Below the pieces are notes generated by a model. That model saw only the letters and a list, made by a program, of their open reading frames with translations. It did not search any database and had not been told where the DNA came from. This document shows positions 52,392 to 63,881 of a stretch of DNA of 64,000 bases, piece by piece; positions within the stretch are counted from its first letter, which is position 1; each line of letters starts with the position of its first letter. Position numbers and translations under genes: made by a program. Where the stretch lies: positions 40,676 through 104,675 of the forward strand of contig NZ_QGLE01000014.1 of NCBI RefSeq assembly GCF_003173035.1, given 5' to 3'. This DNA comes from Zavarzinia aquatilis. Lineage in GTDB: Bacteria > Pseudomonadota > Alphaproteobacteria > Zavarziniales > Zavarziniaceae.

Positions 52392-53377
52392 AGCGCCTCG
52401 CGCTCCAGACCCTTGTAGAGATCGGCGACAAGCTCGCCATAGCCGTTGAACAGCAGGGTCGGCCGCCGCTCGTCGGTGCCGAGCACCCGCTCATAGGCCT
52501 GCGACCAGCGAGGATGCGGCACCTGCGGGTTCACATTGGCCCAGAAGCCGTATTCGTCCGGCCCGAGCGTCTGCCAGAAATTCTCGGGCTGCCGGTCGGT
52601 GAAGGTGATGCGGACGATCGACTTGATCGACTTGAAGCCGTATTTCCACGGCAGGGCAAGGCGCAGCGGCGCGCCGAACTGCGGCGCCGCCGGTTTGCCG
52701 TAGACCCCGGTGACCAGGAAGGCGAGATCATTCGCCGCCTCCGCCATGGTCAGACCCTCGACATAGGGCCAGGGATAGAAACTGTTCTGGCGCTGACCAC
52801 TGGCGATCCTGGGATCGTTGAAGGTCTCGAAGCGGACATATTTCGCCGACGACAACGGCTCCACGGCATCCATCAGGGCGCGCAGGGGAAAGCCGGTCCA
52901 GGGCACAGCCATCGACCAGGCCTCGACACAGCGATGGCGATAAAGCCGCTCCTCGAGGGCGAAGCGGCCGATCAGATCGTCGATCGCGATGGTCGCCGGC
53001 TTGGCCACCATGCCGTCGATCACCACGCTCCACGGCCGGAGGGGCAATTTGTCGGCATTGGCCCAGATCTGCTTGTGGGTGCCGAATTCGTAGAAATTAT
53101 TGTAGGTCGACGCCCATTGCTCGTCGGTCACCGGCCGGTCGAGAGCATAGGCCTCGTTCCTCTTCGCCGGGTAGAAGCGCGCGCTCGGATCGGCGGCGGG
53201 TTTCGCGCCCTCGCCTTCCGCGCGGGCTTCGCCATCGCGACCATCGCAACCGGCGATCAGGGCGACCGCCCCGAACCCTGCCAGTTTCATCAGGCGCCGA
53301 CGGTCAAGATAGACCGCCTCCGGCGTCGCCGCGCTTTCGCGCAGCTGGTCCCAGGGTTTGCGGTTCCTGATCAGCAT
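52382..53377 (-). CDS. msrP: Periplasmic methionine-sulfoxide reductase, molybdopterin subunit
   Basis: MsrP (formerly YedY) repairs oxidised methionines of envelope proteins using a molybdopterin cofactor; 331 residues. The Tat-type signal DRRRLMKLAGFGAVALIAGC is present near residue 25, and the molybdenum-ligand Cys lies in YRHRCVEAWSM (about residue 148). The C-terminal half shows WKYGFKSIKSIVRITF typical of the family. The partner haem protein gene msrQ is not adjacent: the next gene upstream is dps. moaD, for cofactor synthesis, is at 62 kb. Convergent overlap of 10 bases with a small gene. Confidence 0.93.
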   Translation of the reverse strand: MLIRNRKPWDQLRESAATPEAVYLDRRRLMKLAGFGAVALIAGCDGRDGEARAEGEGAKPAADPSARFYPAKRNEAYALDRPVTDEQWASTYNNFYEFGTHKQIWANADKLPLRPWSVVIDGMVAKPATIAIDDLIGRFALEERLYRHRCVEAWSMAVPWTGFPLRALMDAVEPLSSAKYVRFETFNDPRIASGQRQNSFYPWPYVEGLTMAEAANDLAFLVTGVYGKPAAPQFGAPLRLALPWKYGFKSIKSIVRITFTDRQPENFWQTLGPDEYGFWANVNPQVPHPRWSQAYERVLGTDERRPTLLFNGYGELVADLYKGLEREALYM

Positions 53378-53494
53378 GGCGGCACTCCCGTTACCCGGCC
53401 TCGATGGCCGCGATCTCGGGAAGAAGGTTCGCCGCGGCCGGCCCCGAGGTTACAGGAGCCGGCCGCAATGCCTATCGTTTGATGTCGCCGGCCT

Positions 53495-53980
53495 TCAGGC
53501 GAGGGTGGCGCGCAGCATCCAGGCGGCCTTTTCGGCGGCGGTGACACGGGCCACCATCAGGTCGGCCGACGAAATATCGCCCAGCTCGCCCAGTTCGCCT
53601 TCGGCTTTGCGCAGCGAAGCGGCCAGCGCCTCGTTGGTGGCCAGCAGGTCGCGCACCATGTCGTCGGCCGTGGCGCCTTCCGCCGCTTCACCGATCGAGG
53701 TCAGCTTGGCGAAAGCCGCCAGCGAACCCGGGGTCTTGTAACCGAGGGCGCGGACCCGCTCGGCGATTTCGTCGACCGCCTCGTGCAGCTCGTCGTACTG
53801 GCCCTGGAACAGGGTGTGGAGCTGCTGGAAGGTCGGGCCGGTGACATTCCAATGGTAATTGTGGGTCTTCAGATAGGCGGTGAACGTGTCCGCCAGCGCC
53901 TTGCCGAGGATGGCCGCCGCCTTTTCGCGCGCCGCCTCGTCGAGACCGATGTCCATTACCGCTTCATTCGTCTTGCCCAT
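53495..53980 (-). CDS. dps: Dps-type mini-ferritin
   Basis: 161-residue Dps family protein that stores iron and protects DNA from peroxide. The ferroxidase residues are in HNYHWNVTGPTFQQLHTLFQGQYDELHEAVDEIAERVRALG, exactly as in Dps. ATG 53980 is preferred because GGAGG is eight bases upstream; the ATG at 53986 would be too close to it. The promoter and an Irr-type box are immediately upstream (separate entries). Confidence 0.94.
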   Translation of the reverse strand: MGKTNEAVMDIGLDEAAREKAAAILGKALADTFTAYLKTHNYHWNVTGPTFQQLHTLFQGQYDELHEAVDEIAERVRALGYKTPGSLAAFAKLTSIGEAAEGATADDMVRDLLATNEALAASLRKAEGELGELGDISSADLMVARVTAAEKAAWMLRATLA

Positions 53981-54005
53981 GATCATTACCTCCTGTCTGC
54001 AATCT

Positions 54006-54034
54006 TATATAGAGGCAGAAACCGACACTTTCAA
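54006..54034 (-). promoter_or_regulatory. Sigma-70 promoter of dps
   Basis: On the minus strand, TTGAAA (54034-54029) and TATATA (54011-54006) are separated by exactly 17 bases, an almost consensus promoter ending about 25 bases before the dps ATG. Confidence 0.75.
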
Positions 54035-54040
54035 GCTATT

Positions 54041-54057
54041 TTCTAGAATTATTCTAA
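54041..54057 (-). promoter_or_regulatory. ICE-like (Irr) box upstream of dps
   Basis: Minus-strand TTAGAATAATTCTAGAA matches the alphaproteobacterial iron-control element (TTTAGAA-N3-TTCTAAA) at all but one or two positions. It lies just upstream of the -35 of dps and overlaps the 3' end of the panE-like gene. Irr is the likely binder (inference). Confidence 0.6.
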
Positions 54058-55004
54058 TCTTGGCCAGCCGGGGCCAGCAAGGCCAAGGGCTTGCCCCTGA
54101 TGTGGCCTTCCAGTCGGTCCACGATACTTGCATGGACAGGCGCCGCAACGCCGAGAGCCGCGGCCAATCGTACCACCGTCCCCGACAGGACCATGACCTC
54201 CAGCGGTCTGCCGTGTTCGAGGTCGTCGAGCATGGACGACCTCAAGTCCGCGGGCATGATGGCGAAGGCCTCCATGGCCGCGGCTTCGGCGCCTTCCCCG
54301 AGCGCGACGCCCGCCGCTCGCCCGACGGCCACGGCCTCGGCCACGGCCGCCGCGAGCAGACCGAAGGACACCGGATCGTCACGGAGCGCGCCGATGTCGG
54401 CGCGGTAAAGGCAGGATATTCCAGTGAAGGCGGAAGTCAGGCAGAGCTTGCGCCAGAGTACGACATCGACATTGGTGCCGACGGTGACCTCGAAGCCAGC
54501 GGCGTTGCCGACATCGACGAATTCCGCCGCCAGCGGCGTCAGCACGCCGGACACCGGGGCCAGTTCGAGCACCACCCGGGGCGAGGCGACATGGATCAGG
54601 CCCGGCCCCGCGATGCGCGCGGCGATATAGGCACCGCCGCCCAGCACCCGTCGCGCGCCGAGCCTTCGGGCCAGCCGATGCGGCGCGTCGATGCCGTTCT
54701 GCAGGGTAAGCACGAGGGTATCCGGCCCCAGCAGGGGACCGATCACGGCCGCCGCGGCCTCGTCGCCGAAACAGCGGACGGCGAGGACGACGATGTCGCA
54801 GGGACCGATGGCGGAAGGGTCGCGGGTCGCGTTGACCCGGCGCAGGGCGAGATCGCCCGCCGCGCCCTCGACGACAAGGCCGTGGCTGCGCAGGGCTTCG
54901 AGATGGCCGCCCCGCGCGACGAAGAAGACTTCGTGCCCGGCATCCATCAGCCGGGCACCGAAATAGCCGCCGACGCCGCCGGCGCCGATGACGGCTATTT
55001 TCAC
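54054..55004 (-). CDS. panE: Ketopantoate reductase family protein
   Basis: 316-residue NADPH-dependent 2-dehydropantoate 2-reductase fold. The N-terminal Rossmann motif AVIGAGGVGGYFGARL, the TLQNGIDAP segment, the catalytic Lys in VLWRKLCLTSAF, and the C-terminal HGRPLEVMVLSG are the PanE/ApbA hallmarks. Pantothenate synthesis is the default role, but many bacteria have several paralogues with other 2-oxoacid substrates, so the gene symbol is tentative. It lies seven bases after the aminotransferase gene on the same strand. Confidence 0.82.
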   Translation of the reverse strand: MKIAVIGAGGVGGYFGARLMDAGHEVFFVARGGHLEALRSHGLVVEGAAGDLALRRVNATRDPSAIGPCDIVVLAVRCFGDEAAAAVIGPLLGPDTLVLTLQNGIDAPHRLARRLGARRVLGGGAYIAARIAGPGLIHVASPRVVLELAPVSGVLTPLAAEFVDVGNAAGFEVTVGTNVDVVLWRKLCLTSAFTGISCLYRADIGALRDDPVSFGLLAAAVAEAVAVGRAAGVALGEGAEAAAMEAFAIMPADLRSSMLDDLEHGRPLEVMVLSGTVVRLAAALGVAAPVHASIVDRLEGHIRGKPLALLAPAGQD

Positions 55005-55011
55005 CGGCGGC

Positions 55012-56280
<1,269 letters not shown>

Positions 56281-56392
56281 TCAAGAGCGCAGGCGGCATC
56301 GCAGGCCCCGCGCGGGCACGTCATGCGTCTGCGTCAGGGCTGCGCCTTCTTCCGGTCTGGCGGCGCCGGGCCGACGGCCCTATAAGGAACAT

Positions 56393-58576
<2,184 letters not shown>

Positions 58577-58601
58577 GCCCCATTTGCCGAGGCCCCTTTC
58601 C

Positions 58602-59024
58602 ATGTCCAAGAGTTTCGTCAGCCCGGTCGGTTTCGCCGACGCCCGCCAGGGCCTTGCCCATCTGTTCGTCCGGGGCCTGACCATCGAGGCCGAGATCGGC
58701 GTCTGGGCCCACGAGAAGGGCCGGCGCCAGATCGTCCGCCTCGACATCGACCTCGCGGTGGACGACCCGCGTTCCGCCGGCGACGATCACGGCAAGGTCG
58801 TGTGTTACGAATGGGCCTCGAACGAGGCGCGGGCGGTGGTCGCCACAGGTCACTTCAATCTCGTGGAACGCCTGGCGGAGGAAATCGCCGACCGCCTGCT
58901 GTCGGACCCCCGGGTGCACGCCGTTCGCATCCGCGTCGAGAAACCGGGGGCGATACGCGGTGCCGACGCGGCCGGAATCGAGATCGTCCGGCTCGGTGTC
59001 ACCAGCCTCGACGTGCGGCCCTGA
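58602..59024 (+). CDS. folB: Dihydroneopterin aldolase-like protein
   Basis: 140 residues with the FolB tunnelling fold. A conserved Glu lies in EIGVWAHEKGRRQIVRLDIDLAVD and the lysine/arginine strand in VEKPGAIRGADAAGIEIVR. FolB converts dihydroneopterin to hydroxymethyl-dihydropterin in folate synthesis. Close to uvrB (25 bases downstream), and likely co-transcribed. Some bacteria use FolB-like paralogues for other pterins, so the exact reaction is not certain. Confidence 0.75.
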   Translation: MSKSFVSPVGFADARQGLAHLFVRGLTIEAEIGVWAHEKGRRQIVRLDIDLAVDDPRSAGDDHGKVVCYEWASNEARAVVATGHFNLVERLAEEIADRLLSDPRVHAVRIRVEKPGAIRGADAAGIEIVRLGVTSLDVRP

Positions 59025-59197
59025 CGAATTCTCATAGCCTGCGACAAGGGGCGCCATGGCGTCGGGCGCGCGAAATTGTGCACAGGCGCGGCTAGCAGCC
59101 CGGGCAACCGGGCGTCAAGCCGAAAAATGGTTAAAAAATCCCGGCCGAATTGGCCGCTCTCGCGTAACCCATTGATTTCATTAGAGGTGCCCCGGGA

Positions 59198-59214
59198 TGC
59201 TCAATTTATGAGCA
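59198..59214. promoter_or_regulatory. Inverted repeat TGCTCA-N5-TGAGCA
   Basis: Perfect 6-bp arms around ATTTA in the uvrC upstream region; an operator-like element of unknown binder. It does not match the alphaproteobacterial LexA pattern GTTC-N7-GTTC. Confidence 0.4.
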
Positions 59215-59276
59215 AGGACGCGGGGAGCTAGGGAAAGTGCGGGAGAGCGGCATTGGTTCATGGGTTGCCAACAAGG

Positions 59277-59285
59277 TTATCCACA
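59277..59285 (+). promoter_or_regulatory. Perfect DnaA box TTATCCACA
   Basis: Consensus DnaA-binding 9-mer, about 200 bases before uvrC. One isolated box is not an origin; it may link uvrC expression to DnaA or be chance. Confidence 0.5.
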
Positions 59286-59482
59286 GGATCGGTGGAAAGT
59301 GTCAGGATGAAGACGGGACAGTTTCAAGGCATCCTGCCAAGAATTGCAGCAACCGAGGATTCCCGCGGCTTTGAGCACTGTCACATTCGCGCCCTCCGGC
59401 GCCGCCGCGACACCTTCGCTGTTGCAGCATAGCAGATAGCCATGGGAAGCGGCTGTGAATCGGGCCAGAACGGGTTCATCGA

Positions 59483-61414
59483 ATGATTGCGAATGGCGAT
59501 AGCGATATCCCGCCCGATGACGAGTCGGTCGCGGACGACGAGTCGCCGGCCGGCGACTCGTCCGAATCGCGTGGCCGGGGGCTGATCCGCCGCCATCTCG
59601 CCACCCTCGGCAGCGGCCCCGGCGTCTACCGGATGCTCGACGCGCGGGGCGAACTGCTTTATGTCGGCAAGGCGCGTAATCTCAAGCGTCGCGTGGCGCA
59701 ATATGCCAACGGCGTGCACCCGTCGAACCGCATTGCCCGCATGGTTGCCGAGACGACGGCGCTGGAGGTCATTGTAACCCATACCGAGGCGGAGGCTCTC
59801 CTCCTCGAGGCCAATATGATCAAGCGGCTCAAGCCGCGTTACAATGTCCTGCTGCGCGACGACAAGTCGTTCCCCTATATCGTCATCGCCAAGGGTCACG
59901 CCTGGGCCCGCCTCGGCAAGCACCGGGGCGCCCGGGGCGAGAAGGGCAGCTATTTCGGCCCCTTCGCCTCGGCCGGCGCGGTCACCCGCACGCTGAACGA
60001 CCTGCAGCGGGTGTTCCTGCTGCGCTCCTGCTCCGATTCCATGTTCGAGAGCCGCAGCCGGCCCTGCCTGCTCTATCAAATCAAGCGCTGCGCCGGGCCT
60101 TGCGTCGACCTCGTCTCCAAGGCCGACTACGACCATCTGGTCGAACAGGCCGAGGAATTTCTGGGGGGGCGCAGCCAGGCGATCCAGCGCGAATTGTCGG
60201 AAAAGATGACCGAGGCGGCGGAAGCCCTCGACTACGAGCGGGCGGCGATCTTCCGCGACCGCATCAAGGCGCTGACCGCGATCCAGGCCCATCAGGACAT
60301 CAACACGGATGCCGTGGGCGAAGCCGACGTGATCGCGCTTCATGTCGACGGCGGTCAGGCCTGCGTCCAGGTCTTCTTCTTCCGCGGCGGACAGAATTGG
60401 GGCAACCGCGCCTATTACCCCCGCATCGACAAGACCGACGAGGAGGCGGCGATCCGTTCCGCCTTCATCGCCCAGTTCTACGACGAGCGCCCGCCGCCGC
60501 GCCTGATCCTGGTCGACGGCCCGGTCGACGACGCCGAACTGCTGATCGAGGCCCTGTCGGCCGCGGCCGAGCGGCGGATCGAGATCGCCGAGCCGAAGCG
60601 CGGCGCCAAGGCCGACCTGGTCGAGCACGCGCGGACCAATGCGCGGGAGGCCCTGGGCCGGCGCCTCGCCGAGACCTCGGGTCAGGCCAAGCTGCTGCAG
60701 GCGGTGGCCGAGGCTTTCGACCTCGAAGCCCCGCCGAAGCGGATCGAGGTTTACGACAACAGCCACGTCATGGGCACCAACGCGGTCGGCGGCATGATCG
60801 TCGCAGGGCCGGAAGGCTTCATGAAGAACGCCTATCGCAAATTCAACATCCGGGGCGAGGACATCACCCCGGGCGACGATTTCGGCATGATGCGGGAAGT
60901 GCTGACCCGGCGCTTCAAGCGCCTCGTCGCCGAGAATCCGGACCGCGCCGAAGGCGGCGCGGCCTGGCCCGACCTGCTGCTGATCGACGGCGGCGCCGGG
61001 CAGGTTGGCGCGGTCGTGGAGATTTTGCGGGAACTCGGGGTCGAGGAGGTGCCGGTCGTCGGCATCGCCAAGGGCCCGGACCGCAATGCCGGGCGGGAGC
61101 GATTCTTCCGCCCCGGCAGACCTGAGTTCAGCCTGGAACAACGCTCGCCCGTGCTCTATTTCCTGCAGCGCCTGCGCGACGAGGCGCATCGCTTCGCCAT
61201 CGGCACCCACCGGGCGAAACGCGGCAAGGCGGCGGTACAATCGGTGCTGGACGAGATTCCGGGCATCGGCCCCTCGCGCAAGAAAGCCCTGCTGCATCAT
61301 TTCGGCTCGGCCAAGGCGGCGGCGCGGGCGGGACTGGCCGATCTCGAAAAAGTACCGGGCATCTCGAAAACCGTCGCGAAGCTCGTTTATGATCACTTCA
61401 ACGAAAAGGCCTGA
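59483..61414 (+). CDS. uvrC: UvrABC system protein C
   Basis: Dual-incision nuclease of nucleotide excision repair, 643 residues. The N-terminal GIY-YIG domain ([27 protein letters not shown]) makes the 3' cut; a central UVR domain contacts UvrB ([25 protein letters not shown]); the RNase H-like domain ([29 protein letters not shown]) makes the 5' cut; and a C-terminal double helix-hairpin-helix ([18 protein letters not shown]) binds DNA. The first 35 residues are acidic and not conserved. It is followed 12 bases later by pgsA. Confidence 0.96.
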   Translation: MIANGDSDIPPDDESVADDESPAGDSSESRGRGLIRRHLATLGSGPGVYRMLDARGELLYVGKARNLKRRVAQYANGVHPSNRIARMVAETTALEVIVTHTEAEALLLEANMIKRLKPRYNVLLRDDKSFPYIVIAKGHAWARLGKHRGARGEKGSYFGPFASAGAVTRTLNDLQRVFLLRSCSDSMFESRSRPCLLYQIKRCAGPCVDLVSKADYDHLVEQAEEFLGGRSQAIQRELSEKMTEAAEALDYERAAIFRDRIKALTAIQAHQDINTDAVGEADVIALHVDGGQACVQVFFFRGGQNWGNRAYYPRIDKTDEEAAIRSAFIAQFYDERPPPRLILVDGPVDDAELLIEALSAAAERRIEIAEPKRGAKADLVEHARTNAREALGRRLAETSGQAKLLQAVAEAFDLEAPPKRIEVYDNSHVMGTNAVGGMIVAGPEGFMKNAYRKFNIRGEDITPGDDFGMMREVLTRRFKRLVAENPDRAEGGAAWPDLLLIDGGAGQVGAVVEILRELGVEEVPVVGIAKGPDRNAGRERFFRPGRPEFSLEQRSPVLYFLQRLRDEAHRFAIGTHRAKRGKAAVQSVLDEIPGIGPSRKKALLHHFGSAKAAARAGLADLEKVPGISKTVAKLVYDHFNEKA

Positions 61415-61426
61415 CCCGAGCGCGCG

Positions 61427-61990
61427 ATGATCACCAACCTGCCCAACCTGCTGACCCTGTTCCGGATCGTCGTCATCCCGCTGATGGTCGCCGCCTTCTT
61501 CCTGGATTTCCCGGTGGCCAACTGGGTCAGTTTCTCGCTCTATACCGCCGCCTGCATCACCGATTATTTCGACGGCTGGCTGGCGCGGGCGCTGAACCAG
61601 ACCTCGCCCCTCGGCCGCTTCCTCGACCCGATCGCCGACAAGCTGCTGGTCGCCGCCGCGCTGCTGATGCTGGTCGCCAAGGGCCATATCGCCGACTTCG
61701 CCGTGATCGCCGCGGTGATCATCCTGCTGCGCGAGGTGCTGGTCTCGGGCCTGCGCGAGTTCCTGGCGGAACTCCGTGTCGGCGTGCCGGTCTCGAAACT
61801 GGCCAAATGGAAGACCACGGTGCAGATGATCGCCCTCGGCTTCCTGATGGTCGGCCGGGCCTCGCCCGCCGCGATCCCGAGCGAGGATATCGGCCTGTGG
61901 GGCCTCTGGGGCGCCGCAGCGCTCACCCTCGTCACCGGCTACGACTACCTGCGCGCCGGTCTCCGCCACATGACCGGCACGGCGGCCTGA
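61427..61990 (+). CDS. pgsA: CDP-diacylglycerol--glycerol-3-phosphate phosphatidyltransferase
   Basis: Inner-membrane enzyme making phosphatidylglycerol phosphate, the precursor of phosphatidylglycerol and cardiolipin; 187 residues with several membrane helices. The CDP-alcohol phosphatidyltransferase motif is intact: DYFDGWLAR, then G, D and D in PLGRFLDPIADK. uvrC-pgsA-moaD is a common order in alphaproteobacteria, and here the genes are 12 and 5 bases apart. Confidence 0.94.
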   Translation: MITNLPNLLTLFRIVVIPLMVAAFFLDFPVANWVSFSLYTAACITDYFDGWLARALNQTSPLGRFLDPIADKLLVAAALLMLVAKGHIADFAVIAAVIILLREVLVSGLREFLAELRVGVPVSKLAKWKTTVQMIALGFLMVGRASPAAIPSEDIGLWGLWGAAALTLVTGYDYLRAGLRHMTGTAA

Positions 61991-61995
61991 GGCCC

Positions 61996-62247
61996 ATGCG
62001 GATGCTCTATTTCGCCTGGGTGCGCGAGCGGATCGGCACCGGGGAGGAAGACACCGGCCCCCTGCCCGGCGTCGCCACCGTCGGCGAGTTGCTGGCCGCC
62101 CTCGCCGCGCGCAGCCCGCGCCATGCCGAGGCCCTGGCCGACCGCAAGGCGATCCGGGTCGCCGTCAATCAGGATTTCGCCACCGACGAAACGCCGGTCG
62201 CCCCGGGCGACGAAGTGGCGATCTTCCCGCCGGTCACCGGCGGCTGA
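61996..62247 (+). CDS. moaD: Molybdopterin synthase small subunit
   Basis: 83-residue ubiquitin-like sulfur carrier for molybdopterin synthesis. The C-terminal Gly-Gly (PPVTGG) that becomes a thiocarboxylate is present, and the beta-grasp pattern MLYFAWVRERIG...VAVNQDFATDETPVAPGDEVAIFPPV fits MoaD. The large subunit moaE, usually next in line, is not here; a convergent flavoprotein gene follows instead. MsrP in this window needs the cofactor. Confidence 0.92.
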   Translation: MRMLYFAWVRERIGTGEEDTGPLPGVATVGELLAALAARSPRHAEALADRKAIRVAVNQDFATDETPVAPGDEVAIFPPVTGG

Positions 62248-62250
62248 GCC

Positions 62251-63525
62251 TCACGACAGAATGTCGCGCAGGCGGAACCACATCATCGCCGCCATGAGGA
62301 GCGGCGTGCGCAGCAGGCGCCCGCCCGGGAACGGGCGGTGCCGGATGCGCGAGAAGACATCGAAGCGCCCGGCGTCACCCGAAATGGCCTCGGCCAGCAG
62401 TTTACCCGCGAGATTGGTCAGGGCGATGCCATGGCCCGAGAAGCCTTGCGCGTAATAGATGTTACTGCCCAGCCGGCCGAAATCGGGCAGGCGGTTCACC
62501 GTGATGTCGACGAGCCCGCCCCAGAAATGTTCCACCTTCACGTCCCGCAGCTCGGGGAAGGTACGCGCCATCTTGGCCCGCATGATCAGCGGCTCGTGTG
62601 GGCCGGTGCGCCCGGAATAGGACGCGCCGCCACCGAACAGCATCCGGTTGTCGGCCGACAGACGGAAATAGTTGAGGACGAAATTGCTGTCCGAGATGCA
62701 GGCCCGGCCGGGGATCAGGCGCTGAGCCCTGTCGCCCAGAGGCTCGGTCGCGATGATGAAGGTCGCGACCGGCATGATGGTCCGCGCCAGCTTCGGCCGC
62801 AGGCTGCCGACATAGGCATTGGCTGCGAGCACCACGGTCGCGCAATCGACTTCGCCGTCGCGGGTGACGACCAGCGGCCGCGCGCCCTCGCGAATCTCGG
62901 TCACCCGGCTCGCCTCATGCAGGGCGACGCCCTCGCGCTCCGCCGCCGCGGCGAGGCCGAGGGCGAAGTTCAGCGGATGCAGGTGCCCGCTGCCGAAATC
63001 GAGCACGCCGCCATGGAACCGGTCGGAGACGACCTGCGCGGCCAACTCGGACCGGTCGAGCGGGGTCAGGTCGCCATAGCCGTATTTCCGCGCCATCAGC
63101 TCGACATCCTCGAGCATGGCGGCGTAATGCGACGGCTTGGTCGCGGCATGGACATAGCCCGGCTGCCAGTCGCATTCGATGGCGTGGCGCTGGATGCGGC
63201 GGCGGACGATGTCGGTCGCCTCCACCGTCATGTCCCAGATCGCGCGCGACGCCGCCTCGCCCAGCATCTTCTCGATGCTGGCGACGCCGGGGTTGAGACC
63301 GTTCAGCATCTGCCCGCCGTTGCGGCCCGAAGCCCCCCAGCCAACCCGCTCCGCCTCGAGGAGGACGACGCGAAAACCCCGTTCCGCCAGCTCGAGCGCA
63401 GCCGAAAGCCCGGTGTAACCGCCGCCGACGACGCAGACATCGGCCGAGACCCGGCCCCTCAGCGCAGGTCGGATCGGGCTGGCGTTACGGCTCGAGACGT
63501 AATAGGAGGCTTCATATCCGGTCAT
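62251..63525 (-). CDS. FAD-dependent amine oxidase-like protein (PuuB-like)
   Basis: 424-residue DAO-type flavoprotein. FAD-binding VCVVGGGYTGLSAALELAERGFRVVLLEAERVGWGASGRNGGQ is typical of gamma-glutamylputrescine oxidase and relatives, as is the later FGGGASYSGR and the C-terminal FWGGLVDITVNRLPDFG...YYAQGFSGHGIALTNLAGKLLAEAI. Putrescine catabolism is the likely theme, and the strain makes putrescine by the decarboxylase at 23.7 kb, but the substrate is not proven. ATG 63525 starts just before the conserved N-terminus (MTGYEASYYVSSRN). Confidence 0.85.
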   Translation of the reverse strand: MTGYEASYYVSSRNASPIRPALRGRVSADVCVVGGGYTGLSAALELAERGFRVVLLEAERVGWGASGRNGGQMLNGLNPGVASIEKMLGEAASRAIWDMTVEATDIVRRRIQRHAIECDWQPGYVHAATKPSHYAAMLEDVELMARKYGYGDLTPLDRSELAAQVVSDRFHGGVLDFGSGHLHPLNFALGLAAAAEREGVALHEASRVTEIREGARPLVVTRDGEVDCATVVLAANAYVGSLRPKLARTIMPVATFIIATEPLGDRAQRLIPGRACISDSNFVLNYFRLSADNRMLFGGGASYSGRTGPHEPLIMRAKMARTFPELRDVKVEHFWGGLVDITVNRLPDFGRLGSNIYYAQGFSGHGIALTNLAGKLLAEAISGDAGRFDVFSRIRHRPFPGGRLLRTPLLMAAMMWFRLRDILS

Positions 63526-63584
63526 GATGCGCAGGCTGGCCGGGCCGGCCGGCGCCGTCAACCCCGCGTAGCGAAAGGCCAGCC

Positions 63585-63881
63585 ATGCCATCGACAGACT
63601 GGCGATTTTCCGTCGCCGATGCCTTCCACGCCGATTTCTATATCGAGGACGATCCGGAAAGCCGCCCCGGCATCGAATGGCTGATCGACGTCGCGCGCGG
63701 GCCCGAATGCGTGAAGGTACTGGTGCGCGGGGTTTTCGCCGACGACCTCGGCCCCGAGACCCGCGCGGATCACCGCTACCAGGCGCAGACCTGCATCGCC
63801 TTCCTCGCCGACATGATCGAGGACGGCTGGACCCCGCGCGAGGGCGAGCGATTCCTGATCGAAATCCACGAACCCGACTAG
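63585..63881 (+). CDS. Hypothetical protein ending at an IS5-type element
   Basis: 98 residues, unrecognised; a mixed alpha/beta pattern (FSVADAFHADFYIEDDPESRPGIEWLIDVARG; ERFLIEIHEPD). The codon use looks native. The final stop codon TAG straddles the start of the mobile element, so the original C-terminus may have been different. Divergent from the PuuB-like gene. Confidence 0.6.
   Translation: MPSTDWRFSVADAFHADFYIEDDPESRPGIEWLIDVARGPECVKVLVRGVFADDLGPETRADHRYQAQTCIAFLADMIEDGWTPREGERFLIEIHEPD

Larger units (their letters stand above)
59025..59482. other. Long non-coding region with DnaA box and inverted repeat
   Basis: 458 bases with no supportable gene, between folB and uvrC. It contains a perfect DnaA box TTATCCACA (59277-59285), an A-rich run at 59124-59139, and a 6-bp inverted repeat TGCTCA-ATTTA-TGAGCA (59198-59214). 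It should also carry the uvrC promoter. No RNA family was recognised. Confidence 0.55.

Noticed and set aside
59025..59482. Chromosome origin (oriC)
   Set aside because: Only one clear DnaA box and no usual origin neighbours (hemE, parAB, dnaA, gidA). Kept only as a low-interest observation.
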